Below, one piece after another: positions 1 to 9,574 of a stretch of DNA of 64,000 nucleotides (position 1 is its first letter; every line of letters starts with the position of its first letter). The notes under the pieces were generated by a model. That model saw nothing but the letters and a program-made list of their open reading frames with translations, did no database searches and had not been told where the DNA came from. Origin of the DNA: Lutibacter citreus (lineage in GTDB: Bacteria; Bacteroidota; Bacteroidia; Flavobacteriales; Flavobacteriaceae); contig NZ_QEIH01000003.1 of assembly GCF_003260195.1 (NCBI RefSeq), positions 620,001-684,000 on the forward strand, read 5' to 3'. The position numbers were made by a program, and so were the translations under genes.

Positions 1-698
1 ATAGCACCTCCAAATAATTTTCTAACTCTTAAAGCTTTCTCTATATGCTCTTTTGAACCCAATAAAACAGAGCCAATTGGAGCTCCTAAACCTTTAGACA
101 AACAAATAGAAATGGTATCAAACAATTTTCCATATTGTTCAGGAGTTTCATTTTTAGCAATCAAGGCATTAAATAATCTTGCACCATCTAAATGAAAAGC
201 CAAATCATTTTTTGAACAAATTTTTCTAATTTTTAAAAGTTCTTCAAAATCCCAACAAGTTCCACCTCCTTTATTAGTTGTATTCTCTATTGCTACAAGT
301 TTTGAAAATGGAACGTGAATATCAGATCTACCACTTGTTACTGCTTCTTCTAACTGTTTTGCTGTAAATGTTCCTCTTTCTCCATCAATTAAATGAGATG
401 TAACTCCAGAATTAAAAGCTGCTCCTCCTCCTTCATAATTATAAACATGTGCCCATTTATCGCAATACATTTTATCTCCTGGTTGTGTTAAAATCTTTAT
501 TGCTGTTTGATTGGCCATTGTACCAGAAGGAAAAAACAATGCATCTTCCATACCAAACATTTCTGAAATTTTTTGTTGTAATTTAGTAACTGTAGGGTCA
601 CTTTTAAAAACATCATCTCCTACTTCGGCACTCATCATTGCCTTTAACATTTCTTTTGAAGGTTTTGTAACCGTGTCACTTATTAAATCTATTCGCAT
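1..698 (-). CDS. ltaE: Low-specificity L-threonine aldolase, C-terminal part cut by window edge
   Basis: This PLP-dependent enzyme cleaves L-threonine or L-allo-threonine to glycine and acetaldehyde. The reverse-strand translation begins MRIDLISDTVTKPSKEML, the standard start of the family. It continues with the glycine-rich cofactor-binding segment (FFPSGTMANQ) and the Asp-Gly-Ala-Arg segment (HLDGARLFNA) that contacts the PLP ring. The frame stays open to base 1, near ISICLSKGLGAPIGSVL, which holds the PLP lysine. About 232 codons are present of a usual 340, so the gene is partial at its 3' end and is not broken. The start at 698 is the first ATG in frame and gives the family N-terminus. 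Its upstream neighbour prfB is divergent, with about 160 bp between them. Confidence 0.9.
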   Translation of the reverse strand, partial: MRIDLISDTVTKPSKEMLKAMMSAEVGDDVFKSDPTVTKLQQKISEMFGMEDALFFPSGTMANQTAIKILTQPGDKMYCDKWAHVYNYEGGGAAFNSGVTSHLIDGERGTFTAKQLEEAVTSGRSDIHVPFSKLVAIENTTNKGGGTCWDFEELLKIRKICSKNDLAFHLDGARLFNALIAKNETPEQYGKLFDTISICLSKGLGAPIGSVLLGSKEHIEKALRVRKLFGGA

Positions 699-834
699 TC
701 TATATAATTGATTTTAGATGTTTTACAATTTATATTACATTATAAATTAAAAAAACATCACCTTTAATAACTCTTTTTATTCTTAAATATAAATGTAGTT
801 ACTTATTTTATTTTAAGGTTTAAAAATGAAAGTT

Positions 835-842
835 TATTTTTG
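835..842 (+). promoter_or_regulatory. Possible -7 element of prfB (TATTTTTG)
   Basis: Matches the Bacteroidota -7 consensus TAnnTTTG and ends 18 nt before the prfB start codon, implying a very short leader. I see no TTG at the expected -33 distance, so this is a weak call. Confidence 0.35.
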
Positions 843-860
843 TAATTCTTAATCCACCAA

Positions 861-1967
861 ATGATATCAAACGACCAATTAAATAAATTGCAAGAGCGCA
901 TTAATAACTTGAAAGTGTATCTTGATATTGATAAAAAAATAATTGAAATTTCTAACGAAGAAGAAAAAACTGTAAATCCAGATTTTTGGAATAATCCAAG
1001 GGAAGCTGAAGTTATAATGAAATTACTAAGATCCAAGAAAAAGTGGGTTGAAGATTTTAATTCTATCTGTTCTTATTATGAAGATACTTCTGTACTCCTA
1101 GATTTTTATTCTGAAGGAGAATCTACAGAAGAAGAAGTTGAGATCTCTTACAATAAAGCTATTGAAATATTAGAAAGTTTAGAATTTAAAAATATGCTTT
1201 CTGAAGAAGGTGATAATCTTAGTGCTGTTATACAAATTACAGCTGGCGCTGGTGGTACAGAAAGTTGTGATTGGGCAATAATGCTAATGCGTATGTACTT
1301 AATGTGGGCCGAAAAGCAGAATTTTAAAATTAGAGAATTAAATTACCAAGCTGGTGATGTAACGGGTATTAAAACTGTTACACTTGAAATTGAAGGAGAA
1401 TATGCTTTCGGATATTTAAAAGGAGAAAACGGTGTACATCGTTTGGTAAGAATCTCTCCTTTTGATAGCAACGCTAAAAGACATACAAGTTTTGCATCCG
1501 TTTATGTGTATCCTTTAGTTGATGATAGTATTGAAATAACCATAAATCCAGCAGATATTGAAATAATAACTTCTAGATCAAGTGGTGCTGGAGGGCAAAA
1601 TGTTAATAAAGTTGAAACAAAAGTTCAATTAAATCACAAACCAAGTGGTATTCAAATATCTTGTTCAGAAACTCGCTCACAGCACGAAAACAGAGATAGA
1701 GCTATGCAAATGTTAAAATCTCAATTGTACGAAATTGAACTTAGAAAACAACAAGAAGCTAGAAGTGATATTGAAGCTGGAAAAATGAAAATTGATTTTG
1801 GCTCTCAAATAAGAAATTATGTTATGCATCCATATAAATTAGTGAAAGATGTAAGAACGGCATTTGAAACAGGGAACGTAGATGCGGTTATGAACGGTGA
1901 AATTGATGGATTTATTAAAGCATATTTAATGCAACAAGGACAAAAAGATACTTCAAACGAATTATAA
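861..1967 (+). CDS. prfB: Peptide chain release factor 2, without the programmed frameshift
   Basis: RF2 recognises UGA and UAA stop codons and triggers peptide release on the ribosome. The 368 residues match the usual length. The stop-codon-reading tripeptide SPF is at about residues 199-201, and the catalytic GGQ loop is at about 244-246 ([10 protein letters not shown]). In many bacteria, including E. coli, prfB has an in-frame UGA after codon 25 and needs a +1 frameshift at CUU-UGA-C, which autoregulates the protein. Here the homologous stretch (KVYLD, codons 19-22, bases 915-926) reads TAT-CTT-GAT directly, so the full protein is made in one frame. The downstream HAD gene starts 2 nt after the stop, so the two are probably co-transcribed. 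Confidence 0.97.
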   Translation: MISNDQLNKLQERINNLKVYLDIDKKIIEISNEEEKTVNPDFWNNPREAEVIMKLLRSKKKWVEDFNSICSYYEDTSVLLDFYSEGESTEEEVEISYNKAIEILESLEFKNMLSEEGDNLSAVIQITAGAGGTESCDWAIMLMRMYLMWAEKQNFKIRELNYQAGDVTGIKTVTLEIEGEYAFGYLKGENGVHRLVRISPFDSNAKRHTSFASVYVYPLVDDSIEITINPADIEIITSRSSGAGGQNVNKVETKVQLNHKPSGIQISCSETRSQHENRDRAMQMLKSQLYEIELRKQQEARSDIEAGKMKIDFGSQIRNYVMHPYKLVKDVRTAFETGNVDAVMNGEIDGFIKAYLMQQGQKDTSNEL

Positions 1968-1969
1968 TT

Positions 1970-2587
1970 ATGAAAAAAATTGATACAATAATTTTTGATT
2001 TAGGTGGAGTTTTAGTAGACTGGAACCCTGAAAATCTTTATAAAAATGTATTTAAAGGTGATACGGATAAAATGAATTGGTTTTTAACCAACGTTTGTAC
2101 TCCCGAATGGAATATTGAGCAAGATGCTGGAAGAACTATTGAAGAAGGCGAAAATATAAAAATTGCAGAATATCCCGAATATGCCGATTTAATTAAGCTT
2201 TTTTATAAGGACTGGGAATATATGTTTGCTGGCCCAATTAAAGAAAATGTTGAGTTGTTTAAACAATTTAAAGCTTCCAATAATTATAAAGTATATGCAC
2301 TAACAAATTGGAGTGCAGAAAAATGGACCAAAGCATTGGAGTTATTTCCTTTTTTTAAAGAATTTGATGGTGTTGTAGTTTCCGGACAAGAAAAATGTAG
2401 AAAACCATTCCCTCAAATTTATAATATAATATTAAATAGATATAATATTACTTCTGAAAACGCTGTTTTTATTGATGATAATTTAGAAAATATAAAAGCT
2501 GCACAATCATTAAAATTAAATGCTATCCATTATTCTAAAAGTGTAAATTTATCATCTGAGTTAAAAAAATTAAAAATATCAATTTAA
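1970..2587 (+). CDS. HAD-superfamily phosphatase (subfamily IA)
   Basis: A probable small-molecule phosphatase of 205 residues. The HAD motifs appear in order: nucleophile Asp10 in FDLGGVLVDW (motif I), TNWS near residue 108 (motif II), the KCRKPFPQIY lysine region (motif III) and IDDNLENIKAA (acidic motif IV). The second motif I aspartate of DxD enzymes is replaced by Gly. YihX-type sugar-phosphate phosphatases share this, so the replacement does not by itself mean inactivity. Substrate specificity cannot be read from the sequence; glucose-1-phosphate is one precedent in the family. The gene follows prfB by 2 nt and probably shares its transcript. Confidence 0.85.
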   Translation: MKKIDTIIFDLGGVLVDWNPENLYKNVFKGDTDKMNWFLTNVCTPEWNIEQDAGRTIEEGENIKIAEYPEYADLIKLFYKDWEYMFAGPIKENVELFKQFKASNNYKVYALTNWSAEKWTKALELFPFFKEFDGVVVSGQEKCRKPFPQIYNIILNRYNITSENAVFIDDNLENIKAAQSLKLNAIHYSKSVNLSSELKKLKISI

Positions 2588-2733
2588 TTTTACAATTTAC
2601 GGATTGTCGTAATAGTAATACAAATAGTCATTTATTATCAATAAAATGTTATTTATTAGTTATATTTAGTATTTTTACAATTGAAAAAGTTGTAATTAAT
2701 ACTTTAAGACTATGAAAATTTAAATGTTAGTAA

Positions 2734-5124
2734 ATGAGAAGTATATTTTTGTTTTTAATAATACTAACCCCGCTATTAAATTTTAGCCAAAATTCTAATG
2801 ATGATTATTTCACTATAAAAGGTAAAATAATTGATTCAGAAACAAAAAATCCGATATCAGATGCTTCAATAGTTTTTAAAAATAATGATTCTAGTTTAAT
2901 AAAATATGGAGCATTATCTAATTCTAAAGGTAACTTTAACTTAAGTATTAAAAGAGATATTTATAATGCTTACATAAGTTTTATTGGATACAAAACTAAA
3001 CAACTTAATATATCTGATGTTTCTGGAAATTTAAACATTGGTACTATACAATTAGAAATTGATGATAATTTTTTTGATGAGATAGAAATTGTTGCCAAAA
3101 AAAGAGCAATTGAGTTTAAATCTAATATAATAGTATATAATGTAGAAAAAGATTTATCATCTAATGGTAGTTCTGTTTCGCAAATATTAAATAACATTCC
3201 TTCAGTATCGGTTGATTCAAATGGAGCTATAACAGTTCAAGGACAAGGAAATGTACAGGTAATGATTAACGGAAAAACATCTGCACTTTCCAATATGAGT
3301 GTTTTAAATACTTTACCTGCTGGCTCTGTAAAAAAAATAGATGTAATTACAAATCCTGGTTCAAAATATAACGCATCTGCATTAAGCATAATTAATATTG
3401 AATTAAAAAAAGGTAAAGATGAAGGCCTAAATGCCTCTACAACCCTTACTGGTGGTTATAATGATTACTATGGAGGTTTAATTAACTTTAATTATAAAAC
3501 AAAAGGTATTAATTTTTTTACAAATACTTCCTACGCTCATAGCAATCCCATTGAAACTTCTGTTTCTAACACACAATACTTTGAAAACGGAATTAACTCA
3601 TCCTATTTAAAAGAAAATAGTGAATTTAACAGTAAAAACAATACCTTTTATACTACTATTGGTAGTGAATTTAATTTATCAAAGAGTAGCACTTTAACAA
3701 CAAGTTTTAACTATCAAAATGCCAATCACAAAAGCTCTACGCTAACAAATTCAAATATATTTAACGTTAATAATATACCTATATCGGAAAATAACCGAAA
3801 CAATTCAGGAGATTTTGAAAATGAAATACTTGAATTTGTTGTTGATTTTGAACATAATTTTAAAAAAGAAGGTCAAAATCTTACTTCATACGCTTCTTAC
3901 TCTTCAGATAATGATTTATTTAATACTAATATTATTAACTCCAATAACAATTTTACAAATGAAGAGTTTATAGAAGATAATAAATTAACAAATTCAATTT
4001 TTGACTTAACATTTACCAACCCGCTTGGGGAATACTCAACCTTAACAATGGGATATTATGGTGAATTTGAAAAAACCCCTTTTAAACGAATGGGAACAGA
4101 AAATAATAATGAAATTAATTATAAAGAAAACATCCACGCAGCATCTATTGAATATGAATTTCAAAACAATAAATTATATGCCAGAGCTGGGTTAAGGGGA
4201 GAGTTTTCTGAAACTGATGTTAACTATTTAAGTTTAGGCACTTTACAAAACAATCATTTTAATGATGTTCTTCCTTCCTTTTCTTTTGAATATAACCTAA
4301 CAGAAAAATCAAACATTAATTTAAGTTATGGAAAATTAATTTTAAGACCTAATTATCAAAGCTTACAACCATTTGAACAAAAATATAGTGAAACATCATC
4401 TTATATTGGAAACCCTAACTTAGTACCTATCTATATGGATAATTCAAGTTTATCCTACTCTTACTTTGGAAACAAAATTACCATTGTTCCTACATTAAAA
4501 TTTCAGAGATATAAAAATTATTGGCAAGATGTTACTTATGAAACCGGAGAAAAACTAGATGGAGTAAATAAAATTATTACAACTCCTGTTGGTCTTGGAA
4601 AAGTTGATTACTATGGTATTAGCACAAATATTGTTTATAAACCTAACCCTAATTTAAGTTTAACAGGAAATATTTTATTGATAAATTTCGACCAAACAGG
4701 AACATTTAAAACGGTAAACTCAGCTAATGAAACTATTGTTTTAGATTACAATCAAGCTAATTTAAATGGATCTGCAAGTTTATTAACCCAATTAAAAATT
4801 CCGAATGTTTTCAATGTTCAATTAAATACAAAACATTTTTTAAAATCTAAAGGTCCATATTCTACAAGAAAAGCATATACCTATGCTAGTGCAGCAATAA
4901 ATAAAGATTTATTTAATAAAGAAGCTTCAATTAGTTTAACAATTGATGATCTATTTTTATCAAATAAAACGGATAGAGACAGATTTGATACAAACTATTT
5001 TTCAACAAGTTTGATTAAAAATAAATATAGAAAAATACTACTTTCATTTACTTATAGATTCAACCAAAGTAAAAAGGATAGAAATATTGATTTCAATAAA
5101 AAAGATATTAAACCGAATTACTAA
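2734..5124 (+). CDS. Outer-membrane beta-barrel (TonB-receptor-like) protein with carboxypeptidase-regulatory domain
   Basis: 796 residues. A signal peptide (about residues 1-18, LNFSQ at its end) is followed by a carboxypeptidase-regulatory-like domain (about 25-110, starting GKIIDSETKNPISDASI), a plug-like domain (about 125-225, with SQILNNIPSVSVDSNGAITV and VMINGK), and a long region of alternating polar and hydrophobic strands typical of the outer-membrane beta-barrel family of Bacteroidota. No SusD-like partner lies next to it, so glycan uptake is not implied. Related proteins are annotated only as TonB-dependent receptors or outer-membrane beta-barrel family proteins, and the ligand is unknown. 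The gene stands alone between the HAD gene (146 bp away) and arsC (61 bp away). Confidence 0.85.
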   Translation: MRSIFLFLIILTPLLNFSQNSNDDYFTIKGKIIDSETKNPISDASIVFKNNDSSLIKYGALSNSKGNFNLSIKRDIYNAYISFIGYKTKQLNISDVSGNLNIGTIQLEIDDNFFDEIEIVAKKRAIEFKSNIIVYNVEKDLSSNGSSVSQILNNIPSVSVDSNGAITVQGQGNVQVMINGKTSALSNMSVLNTLPAGSVKKIDVITNPGSKYNASALSIINIELKKGKDEGLNASTTLTGGYNDYYGGLINFNYKTKGINFFTNTSYAHSNPIETSVSNTQYFENGINSSYLKENSEFNSKNNTFYTTIGSEFNLSKSSTLTTSFNYQNANHKSSTLTNSNIFNVNNIPISENNRNNSGDFENEILEFVVDFEHNFKKEGQNLTSYASYSSDNDLFNTNIINSNNNFTNEEFIEDNKLTNSIFDLTFTNPLGEYSTLTMGYYGEFEKTPFKRMGTENNNEINYKENIHAASIEYEFQNNKLYARAGLRGEFSETDVNYLSLGTLQNNHFNDVLPSFSFEYNLTEKSNINLSYGKLILRPNYQSLQPFEQKYSETSSYIGNPNLVPIYMDNSSLSYSYFGNKITIVPTLKFQRYKNYWQDVTYETGEKLDGVNKIITTPVGLGKVDYYGISTNIVYKPNPNLSLTGNILLINFDQTGTFKTVNSANETIVLDYNQANLNGSASLLTQLKIPNVFNVQLNTKHFLKSKGPYSTRKAYTYASAAINKDLFNKEASISLTIDDLFLSNKTDRDRFDTNYFSTSLIKNKYRKILLSFTYRFNQSKKDRNIDFNKKDIKPNY

Positions 5125-5185
5125 TTTTTATTACTTTTAATTATTGCTCTTATTATTTATCATTATTTTTGATAAAATTTAAGAA

Positions 5186-5524
5186 ATGAAAATATATCAC
5201 AATCCACGTTGTAGTAAAAGTAGACAAGGCTTAGCTATTTTAGAAGAAAGCAAACTTAATTTTGAAACTATCAAATATTTAGAAACTCCAGTTTCTAAAG
5301 AAGAATTAACCGAAATAATCACTCTTTTAAAAATCTCTCCTATTGATTTAGTTAGAAAAAACGAAGCTATTTGGAAAGAAAACTTCAAAGGTAAAGAATT
5401 GTCAGATGATGAAGTTATAAATGCAATGGTAGAAAACCCTAAGTTAATAGAAAGACCTATAGTTATTAATAATGGAAAAGCGGTAATTGGCCGTCCGCCA
5501 GAAATTATTAAAACAATTTTGTAG
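5186..5524 (+). CDS. arsC: ArsC-family reductase (glutaredoxin-coupled arsenate reductase type)
   Basis: 112 residues with the thioredoxin-like ArsC/Spx fold. The active-site Cys9 is in IYHNPRCSKSR. Cys12 is Ser, as expected for the glutaredoxin-coupled class that uses one active-site cysteine. The ERPIVINNGKAVIGRP segment near residue 93 matches the conserved Arg-Pro-Ile oxyanion-binding strand. The family reduces arsenate to arsenite with glutathione and glutaredoxin. No arsenite efflux gene or ArsR regulator is nearby, so a general redox or unknown role is as plausible as arsenic resistance. A bidirectional hairpin terminator follows 120 bp downstream. Confidence 0.85.
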   Translation: MKIYHNPRCSKSRQGLAILEESKLNFETIKYLETPVSKEELTEIITLLKISPIDLVRKNEAIWKENFKGKELSDDEVINAMVENPKLIERPIVINNGKAVIGRPPEIIKTIL

Positions 5525-5645
5525 TAGTTTTAAATTATTAAAATTATTATTCCCTAAAACAAATTACTACTTCAATTAAATAAAAATATTAACAACACTT
5601 TTAAATACTGAAAAGCATCTAGAAAAAATACTTAAATACAATCTA

Positions 5646-5681
5646 TAAAAAAAGGCAACTAATTAGCTGCCTTTTTTATTA
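5646..5681. terminator. Bidirectional intrinsic terminator between arsC and the 55-aa gene
   Basis: A-tract, stem GGCAAC/GCTGCC around TAATTA, then a T-tract. One mismatch on the plus strand becomes a G-U pair on the minus strand. It lies between convergent genes. Confidence 0.75.
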
Positions 5682-5696
5682 TATATATGTTGTCTA

Positions 5697-5864
5697 TTAT
5701 TCTTTTTTTGCTGGTTCACCACCTTTTCTAAATTTCCAAGCTTCTCTTGCTGCCCCAATTAACCAATAAGGAATAATAAAGCTAACCAAAAAAATCAATA
5801 ACCAAAATCCCATTGTGAATATTGTTAGGAAAACTAAAAATCCTGAAAATTGAGATAAATCCAT
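5697..5864 (-). CDS. Small membrane protein, 55 residues, unknown function
   Basis: The reverse strand encodes MDLSQFSGFLVFLTIFTM..., a 55-residue protein with one long hydrophobic stretch (about residues 8-38) and a basic, polar tail ending RKGGEPAKKE. The start at 5864 is the only ATG near the front. A -7 element TATTTTTG lies at 5896-5903, with TTG 23 bp upstream of it, and a terminator follows the stop, so the gene has its own transcription unit. I do not recognise a family. A role as a small subunit or regulator in the inner membrane would be a guess. Confidence 0.65.
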   Translation of the reverse strand: MDLSQFSGFLVFLTIFTMGFWLLIFLVSFIIPYWLIGAAREAWKFRKGGEPAKKE

Positions 5865-5895
5865 AGTACTTTTATTTATTTTTTATAATATGTTA

Positions 5896-5929
5896 CAAAA
5901 ATAATATTTATTTTGAATTAAGTGTACAA
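5896..5929 (-). promoter_or_regulatory. Promoter of the 55-aa gene (TTG-N23-TATTTTTG)
   Basis: On the minus strand, TTG (plus 5927-5929) and TATTTTTG (plus 5896-5903) are 23 bp apart, at the long end of the Bacteroidota range. The leader would be about 28 nt. Confidence 0.5.
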
Positions 5930-5968
5930 AATTTAAATTTTTTAATGATAATTCTCATATAATATTTC

Positions 5969-6006
5969 AAAAAAAAGACACTTGATGAACAATGTTCACA
6001 AGTGCC
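5969..6006 (-). terminator. fumA: Intrinsic terminator of the class I fumarase gene
   Basis: The minus strand shows a long stem (GGCACTTGTGAAC pairing with GTTCATCAAGTGTC, one bulge) followed by eight T residues. It ends 29 bp after the fumarase stop codon. Confidence 0.85.
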
Positions 6007-6034
6007 TTTAATTTTTAACTATTTTTTCTTCTAA

Positions 6035-7642
6035 TTATTTAAATTCAGCAAAGAAATCATTCCCTTTATCATCTACTAATAAAAATGCTGGAAAGTCTTC
6101 TATTGTAATTTTACGAACAGCTTCCATACCTAATTCTGGAAAATCAAGAACTTCTACAGATTTAATACTATTTTTTGCTAAAATTGCAGCAGGTCCACCA
6201 ATAGAACCCAGGTAAAAACCTCCGTTAGCTTTACAAGCGTCTGTTACTTGTTGCGAACGATTCCCTTTTGCTACCATTACCATACTACCACCTACTTTTT
6301 GAAAAGGATCTACATAAGGATCCATACGCCCGGCAGTTGTTGGTCCAAAACTACCTGAAGCCATTCCTTTAGGTGTTTTTGCAGGTCCTGCGTAATAAAC
6401 TGGATGATCTTTAAAGTACTGAGGCATTTCTTCTCCATTAGCTAACATTTCGCTAATTCTTGCGTGTGCCATATCACGAGCAACAATTAATGTTCCTCTT
6501 AAACTGAAACGTGTTTTTACTGGATATTTTGAAAGTTCTTCACGAATTTTCTCCATTGGTTGATCTAAATCTAACTCAACAGCATCCTTTAAATGTGGTG
6601 CTTCTTTTGGTAAAAATTGCGCAGGATTTTTTTCTAACTGTTCAAGAAAAATACCTTCTTCTGTAATTTTCCCTTTTACATTACGGTCTGCACTACAACT
6701 AACTCCTAATCCTACCGGACAAGATGCTGCGTGACGTGGTAAACGAATTACACGAACATCGTGTACAAAATACTTACCTCCAAATTGAGCTCCCACTCCA
6801 CTTTCTTGACAAATTTTTGTGATTTTCTCTTCCCATTCAAGATCACGAAAAGCTTGTCCGCCATCATTTCCTTCAGTTGGTAAGTGATCTAAATAACCTG
6901 CAGATGCCTTTTTTACAGTAGCTAAATTAGCTTCTGCAGAAGTACCACCAACCACAAATGCTAAGTGATAAGGAGGACAAGCAGAAGTTCCTAAATCCAT
7001 AATATGTTGCTTAACAAAAGCAGTTAAGTTTTCTTCCGTTAACAAAGACTTAGTCATTTGATACAGGTAAGTTTTATTAGCTGAACCACCACCTTTAGTT
7101 ATAAACAAAAATTCATATTTATTTCCTTTTTCAGCATAAATATCAATCTGCGCAGGAAGATTATTCCCCGAGTTTTTTTCTTTTAACATTGTTTGAGGAA
7201 CAATTTGAGAAAAACGTAAATTATCTGTTTGGTACGTATTATAAACACCTTTTGAAATATATTCAGCATCATTAACTCCCGTGTAAACATCCTCACCTTT
7301 TTTAGCTACACAAATTGCAGTTCCAGTATCCTGACAGGTAGGTAACTCACCTTCTGCTGTTACCATTTGGTTTAGTAGCATTGTATACGCAACAAAACGA
7401 TCATTATCTGTAGCTTCTGGATCTTTAAGAATACTCTCTAATTTTTTTAAATGAGCAGCACGTAAATAGAAAGACACATCATGGTATGCAGCTTGTGAAA
7501 GCAACTCAAGACCTTCTGGTGCAACTTTTAATATTTTACGTCCATCAAACTCAACCATAGAAATATGGTCTTTAGTTAATAAACGATACTCAGTAGTATC
7601 CTTTGTAATAGGAAATGGCTTTTGGTATTTAAATTCAGACAT
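6035..7642 (-). CDS. fumA: Fumarate hydratase class I (4Fe-4S, homodimeric type)
   Basis: Interconverts fumarate and malate in the citric acid cycle using a labile 4Fe-4S cluster. 535 residues, close to E. coli FumA/FumB. Three cluster cysteines can be placed at Cys103 (PTCQDTGT), Cys222 (GTSACPPYH) and Cys316 (GVSCSADR), nearly the same positions as in FumA (105, 224, 318). The C-terminal beta domain (about 370-535) contains the conserved [10 protein letters not shown] -7 element TATATTTG on the minus strand (plus 7680-7687) gives a leader of about 32 nt. A class II fumarase lies divergently 293 bp away, so this genome has both the oxygen-sensitive and the oxygen-stable enzyme. Confidence 0.97.
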   Translation of the reverse strand: MSEFKYQKPFPITKDTTEYRLLTKDHISMVEFDGRKILKVAPEGLELLSQAAYHDVSFYLRAAHLKKLESILKDPEATDNDRFVAYTMLLNQMVTAEGELPTCQDTGTAICVAKKGEDVYTGVNDAEYISKGVYNTYQTDNLRFSQIVPQTMLKEKNSGNNLPAQIDIYAEKGNKYEFLFITKGGGSANKTYLYQMTKSLLTEENLTAFVKQHIMDLGTSACPPYHLAFVVGGTSAEANLATVKKASAGYLDHLPTEGNDGGQAFRDLEWEEKITKICQESGVGAQFGGKYFVHDVRVIRLPRHAASCPVGLGVSCSADRNVKGKITEEGIFLEQLEKNPAQFLPKEAPHLKDAVELDLDQPMEKIREELSKYPVKTRFSLRGTLIVARDMAHARISEMLANGEEMPQYFKDHPVYYAGPAKTPKGMASGSFGPTTAGRMDPYVDPFQKVGGSMVMVAKGNRSQQVTDACKANGGFYLGSIGGPAAILAKNSIKSVEVLDFPELGMEAVRKITIEDFPAFLLVDDKGNDFFAEFK

Positions 7643-7679
7643 CTTATATAATTTTATTGAAATTCAATTTTTACTCTTG

Positions 7680-7687
7680 CAAATATA
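7680..7687 (-). promoter_or_regulatory. -7 element of class I fumarase (TATATTTG)
   Basis: Matches TAnnTTTG on the minus strand, 38 nt before the start codon. The nearest TTG upstream is 25 bp away, longer than usual, so the -33 element is uncertain. Confidence 0.45.
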
Positions 7688-7935
7688 CAAAATGGAAGCA
7701 AAAAATAGTTGACAAATAAAAGGTTTATTTATCCTTTTTTATTCTAGTAAACATTTTAAATATATTAGTCTTTTTAAGCTTTTTTAAACCCTTTTTTTTA
7801 ATATAAATACTAGAATATTAAATTTTAGCTCTACATCTTATTTTTTTAACATATTCAATATTAATAAATTAACATCTATTTTTATTTTGTAAATTAATCA
7901 ATATCTTCAAACTATTAATAGATAAAACCAATATT

Positions 7936-9333
7936 ATGAAATATAGAATTGAAAAAGACACCATGGGAAATGTTAAAGTACCTGCAGCCAAGTATTGGGG
8001 AGCACAAACGGAACGATCACGAAACAATTTTAAAATTGGCCCTACAGCTTCAATGCCTATTGAAATAATTTATGGTTTTGTTTATCTAAAAAAGGCAGCT
8101 GCACATACAAATTGTGAGTTAGGTGTTTTATCTATAGAAAAAAGAGATTTAATTTCAAATGTTTGTAATGAAATTTTAGATGGGAAATTAGATAATCAAT
8201 TTCCTCTTGTAATTTGGCAAACAGGTTCTGGCACACAAAGTAATATGAATGTAAATGAAGTAATTGCAAATAGAGCACACGAAATTGCAGGAAATATTAT
8301 AGGTGAAGGAGAAAAAACGATACAGCCAAATGACGATGTAAATAAATCACAATCTAGTAACGACACCTTCCCTACTGGAATGCATATTGCATGTTATAAA
8401 ATGATTATTGAAACAACAATTCCTGGTATTAAAAAATTAAGAGATACATTAAAAGCAAAATCTGAAGAATTTAAAAACGTTGTGAAAATTGGACGTACGC
8501 ATTTAATGGATGCTACTCCTTTAACAATTGGACAAGAATTCTCTGGTTATGTTTCTCAATTAAATCATGGCTTAAAAGCTTTAAAAAATACATTACCTCA
8601 TTTATCTGAATTAGCTTTAGGAGGAACTGCGGTCGGAACTGGATTAAATACACCTAAAGGCTATGACGTTATAGTTGCTAAAAAAATTGCTGAATTTACA
8701 GACTTACCTTTTATTACTGCTAAAAATAAGTTTGAAGCTTTAGCTTCACACGATGCTATTGTTGAAAGCCACGGAGCATTAAAACAATTAGCTGTTTCAT
8801 TAAATAAAATAGCTAATGATATTAGAATGATGGCTTCTGGTCCTCGATCAGGCATTGGAGAGTTAATAATTCCAGCTAATGAACCTGGGAGTTCAATTAT
8901 GCCTGGAAAAGTAAACCCTACGCAATGTGAAGCTCTAACTATGGTATGTGCACAAATTATGGGTAATGATGTTACTATTACATTTAGTGGCGCACAAGGT
9001 CATTATGAATTAAATGTATTTAAACCCCTTATGGCTGCAAACTTTTTACAATCGGCCCGTTTAATTGGTGATGCTTGTGCTAGTTTTAATAAGTATTGTG
9101 CAATTGGAATTGAACCAAATTATAAGCGTATTAATGAATTAGTAAATAATTCGTTAATGTTAGTTACTGCGTTAAATACCAAAATTGGATATTATAAAGC
9201 AGCTGAAATTGCAAATACCGCTCATAAAAATGGAACTACTTTAAAAGAAGAAGCTGTACGTTTAGGACATGTTACGGCAAAAGAATATGATAATTGGGTA
9301 AAACCAAAAGATATGATTGGTTCTTTAAAGTAA
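7936..9333 (+). CDS. fumC: Fumarate hydratase class II
   Basis: Iron-independent, heat-stable fumarase of the aspartase/fumarase superfamily, catalysing fumarate to malate. 465 residues, normal length. The superfamily signature [15 protein letters not shown] sits near residue 317, with its mobile loop containing the catalytic serine. The early substrate-binding motifs are present: [14 protein letters not shown] near residue 97 and the [10 protein letters not shown] segment near residue 184 with the catalytic histidine. The N-terminus [16 protein letters not shown] matches the family. No clear terminator follows; a 580-bp gene-free region begins after the stop. Confidence 0.97.
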   Translation: MKYRIEKDTMGNVKVPAAKYWGAQTERSRNNFKIGPTASMPIEIIYGFVYLKKAAAHTNCELGVLSIEKRDLISNVCNEILDGKLDNQFPLVIWQTGSGTQSNMNVNEVIANRAHEIAGNIIGEGEKTIQPNDDVNKSQSSNDTFPTGMHIACYKMIIETTIPGIKKLRDTLKAKSEEFKNVVKIGRTHLMDATPLTIGQEFSGYVSQLNHGLKALKNTLPHLSELALGGTAVGTGLNTPKGYDVIVAKKIAEFTDLPFITAKNKFEALASHDAIVESHGALKQLAVSLNKIANDIRMMASGPRSGIGELIIPANEPGSSIMPGKVNPTQCEALTMVCAQIMGNDVTITFSGAQGHYELNVFKPLMAANFLQSARLIGDACASFNKYCAIGIEPNYKRINELVNNSLMLVTALNTKIGYYKAAEIANTAHKNGTTLKEEAVRLGHVTAKEYDNWVKPKDMIGSLK

Positions 9334-9558
9334 ATAATAAAATTAAATAAAAATACTATTTTATCTTTTTATTAAAATACTATTTGCACTATAAAACACG
9401 CATTTTATTAATAAAAAATTACCATTTGTTTAAAATAATGTAATAACACTATTAATATAATTTAACTTTTTTTTAAGCTAAATTATTGATTTATATGACG
9501 TTAAAAAAAATATTTTTTAAAATAAAAGACTAATTAGTTTTTTTTATGAAATATATAT
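9334..9558. other. Gene-free AT-rich spacer after fumC
   Basis: No convincing gene, RNA or terminator here. It holds a short direct repeat (AAAATACTATTT near 9348 and 9374) and an A/T-rich imperfect palindrome near 9500-9522. Both may be chance in such AT-rich DNA. Confidence 0.5.
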
Positions 9559-9574
9559 CCCTACTTTTGTAGGG
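9559..9574 (+). promoter_or_regulatory. Promoter of the pilus-like operon: -7 element inside a perfect inverted repeat
   Basis: CCCTAC-TTTT-GTAGGG is a perfect 6-bp inverted repeat with a 4-nt centre, and the -7 element TACTTTTG (9562-9569) lies inside it. No TTG is seen at -33. A repeat that covers the -7 element could be a repressor operator, or could form a hairpin at the transcript start. Confidence 0.5.

Noticed and set aside
5186-5524. Arsenic-resistance operon
   Set aside because: Only the ArsC-family gene is present; no efflux pump, methylase or ArsR regulator lies in the neighbourhood.
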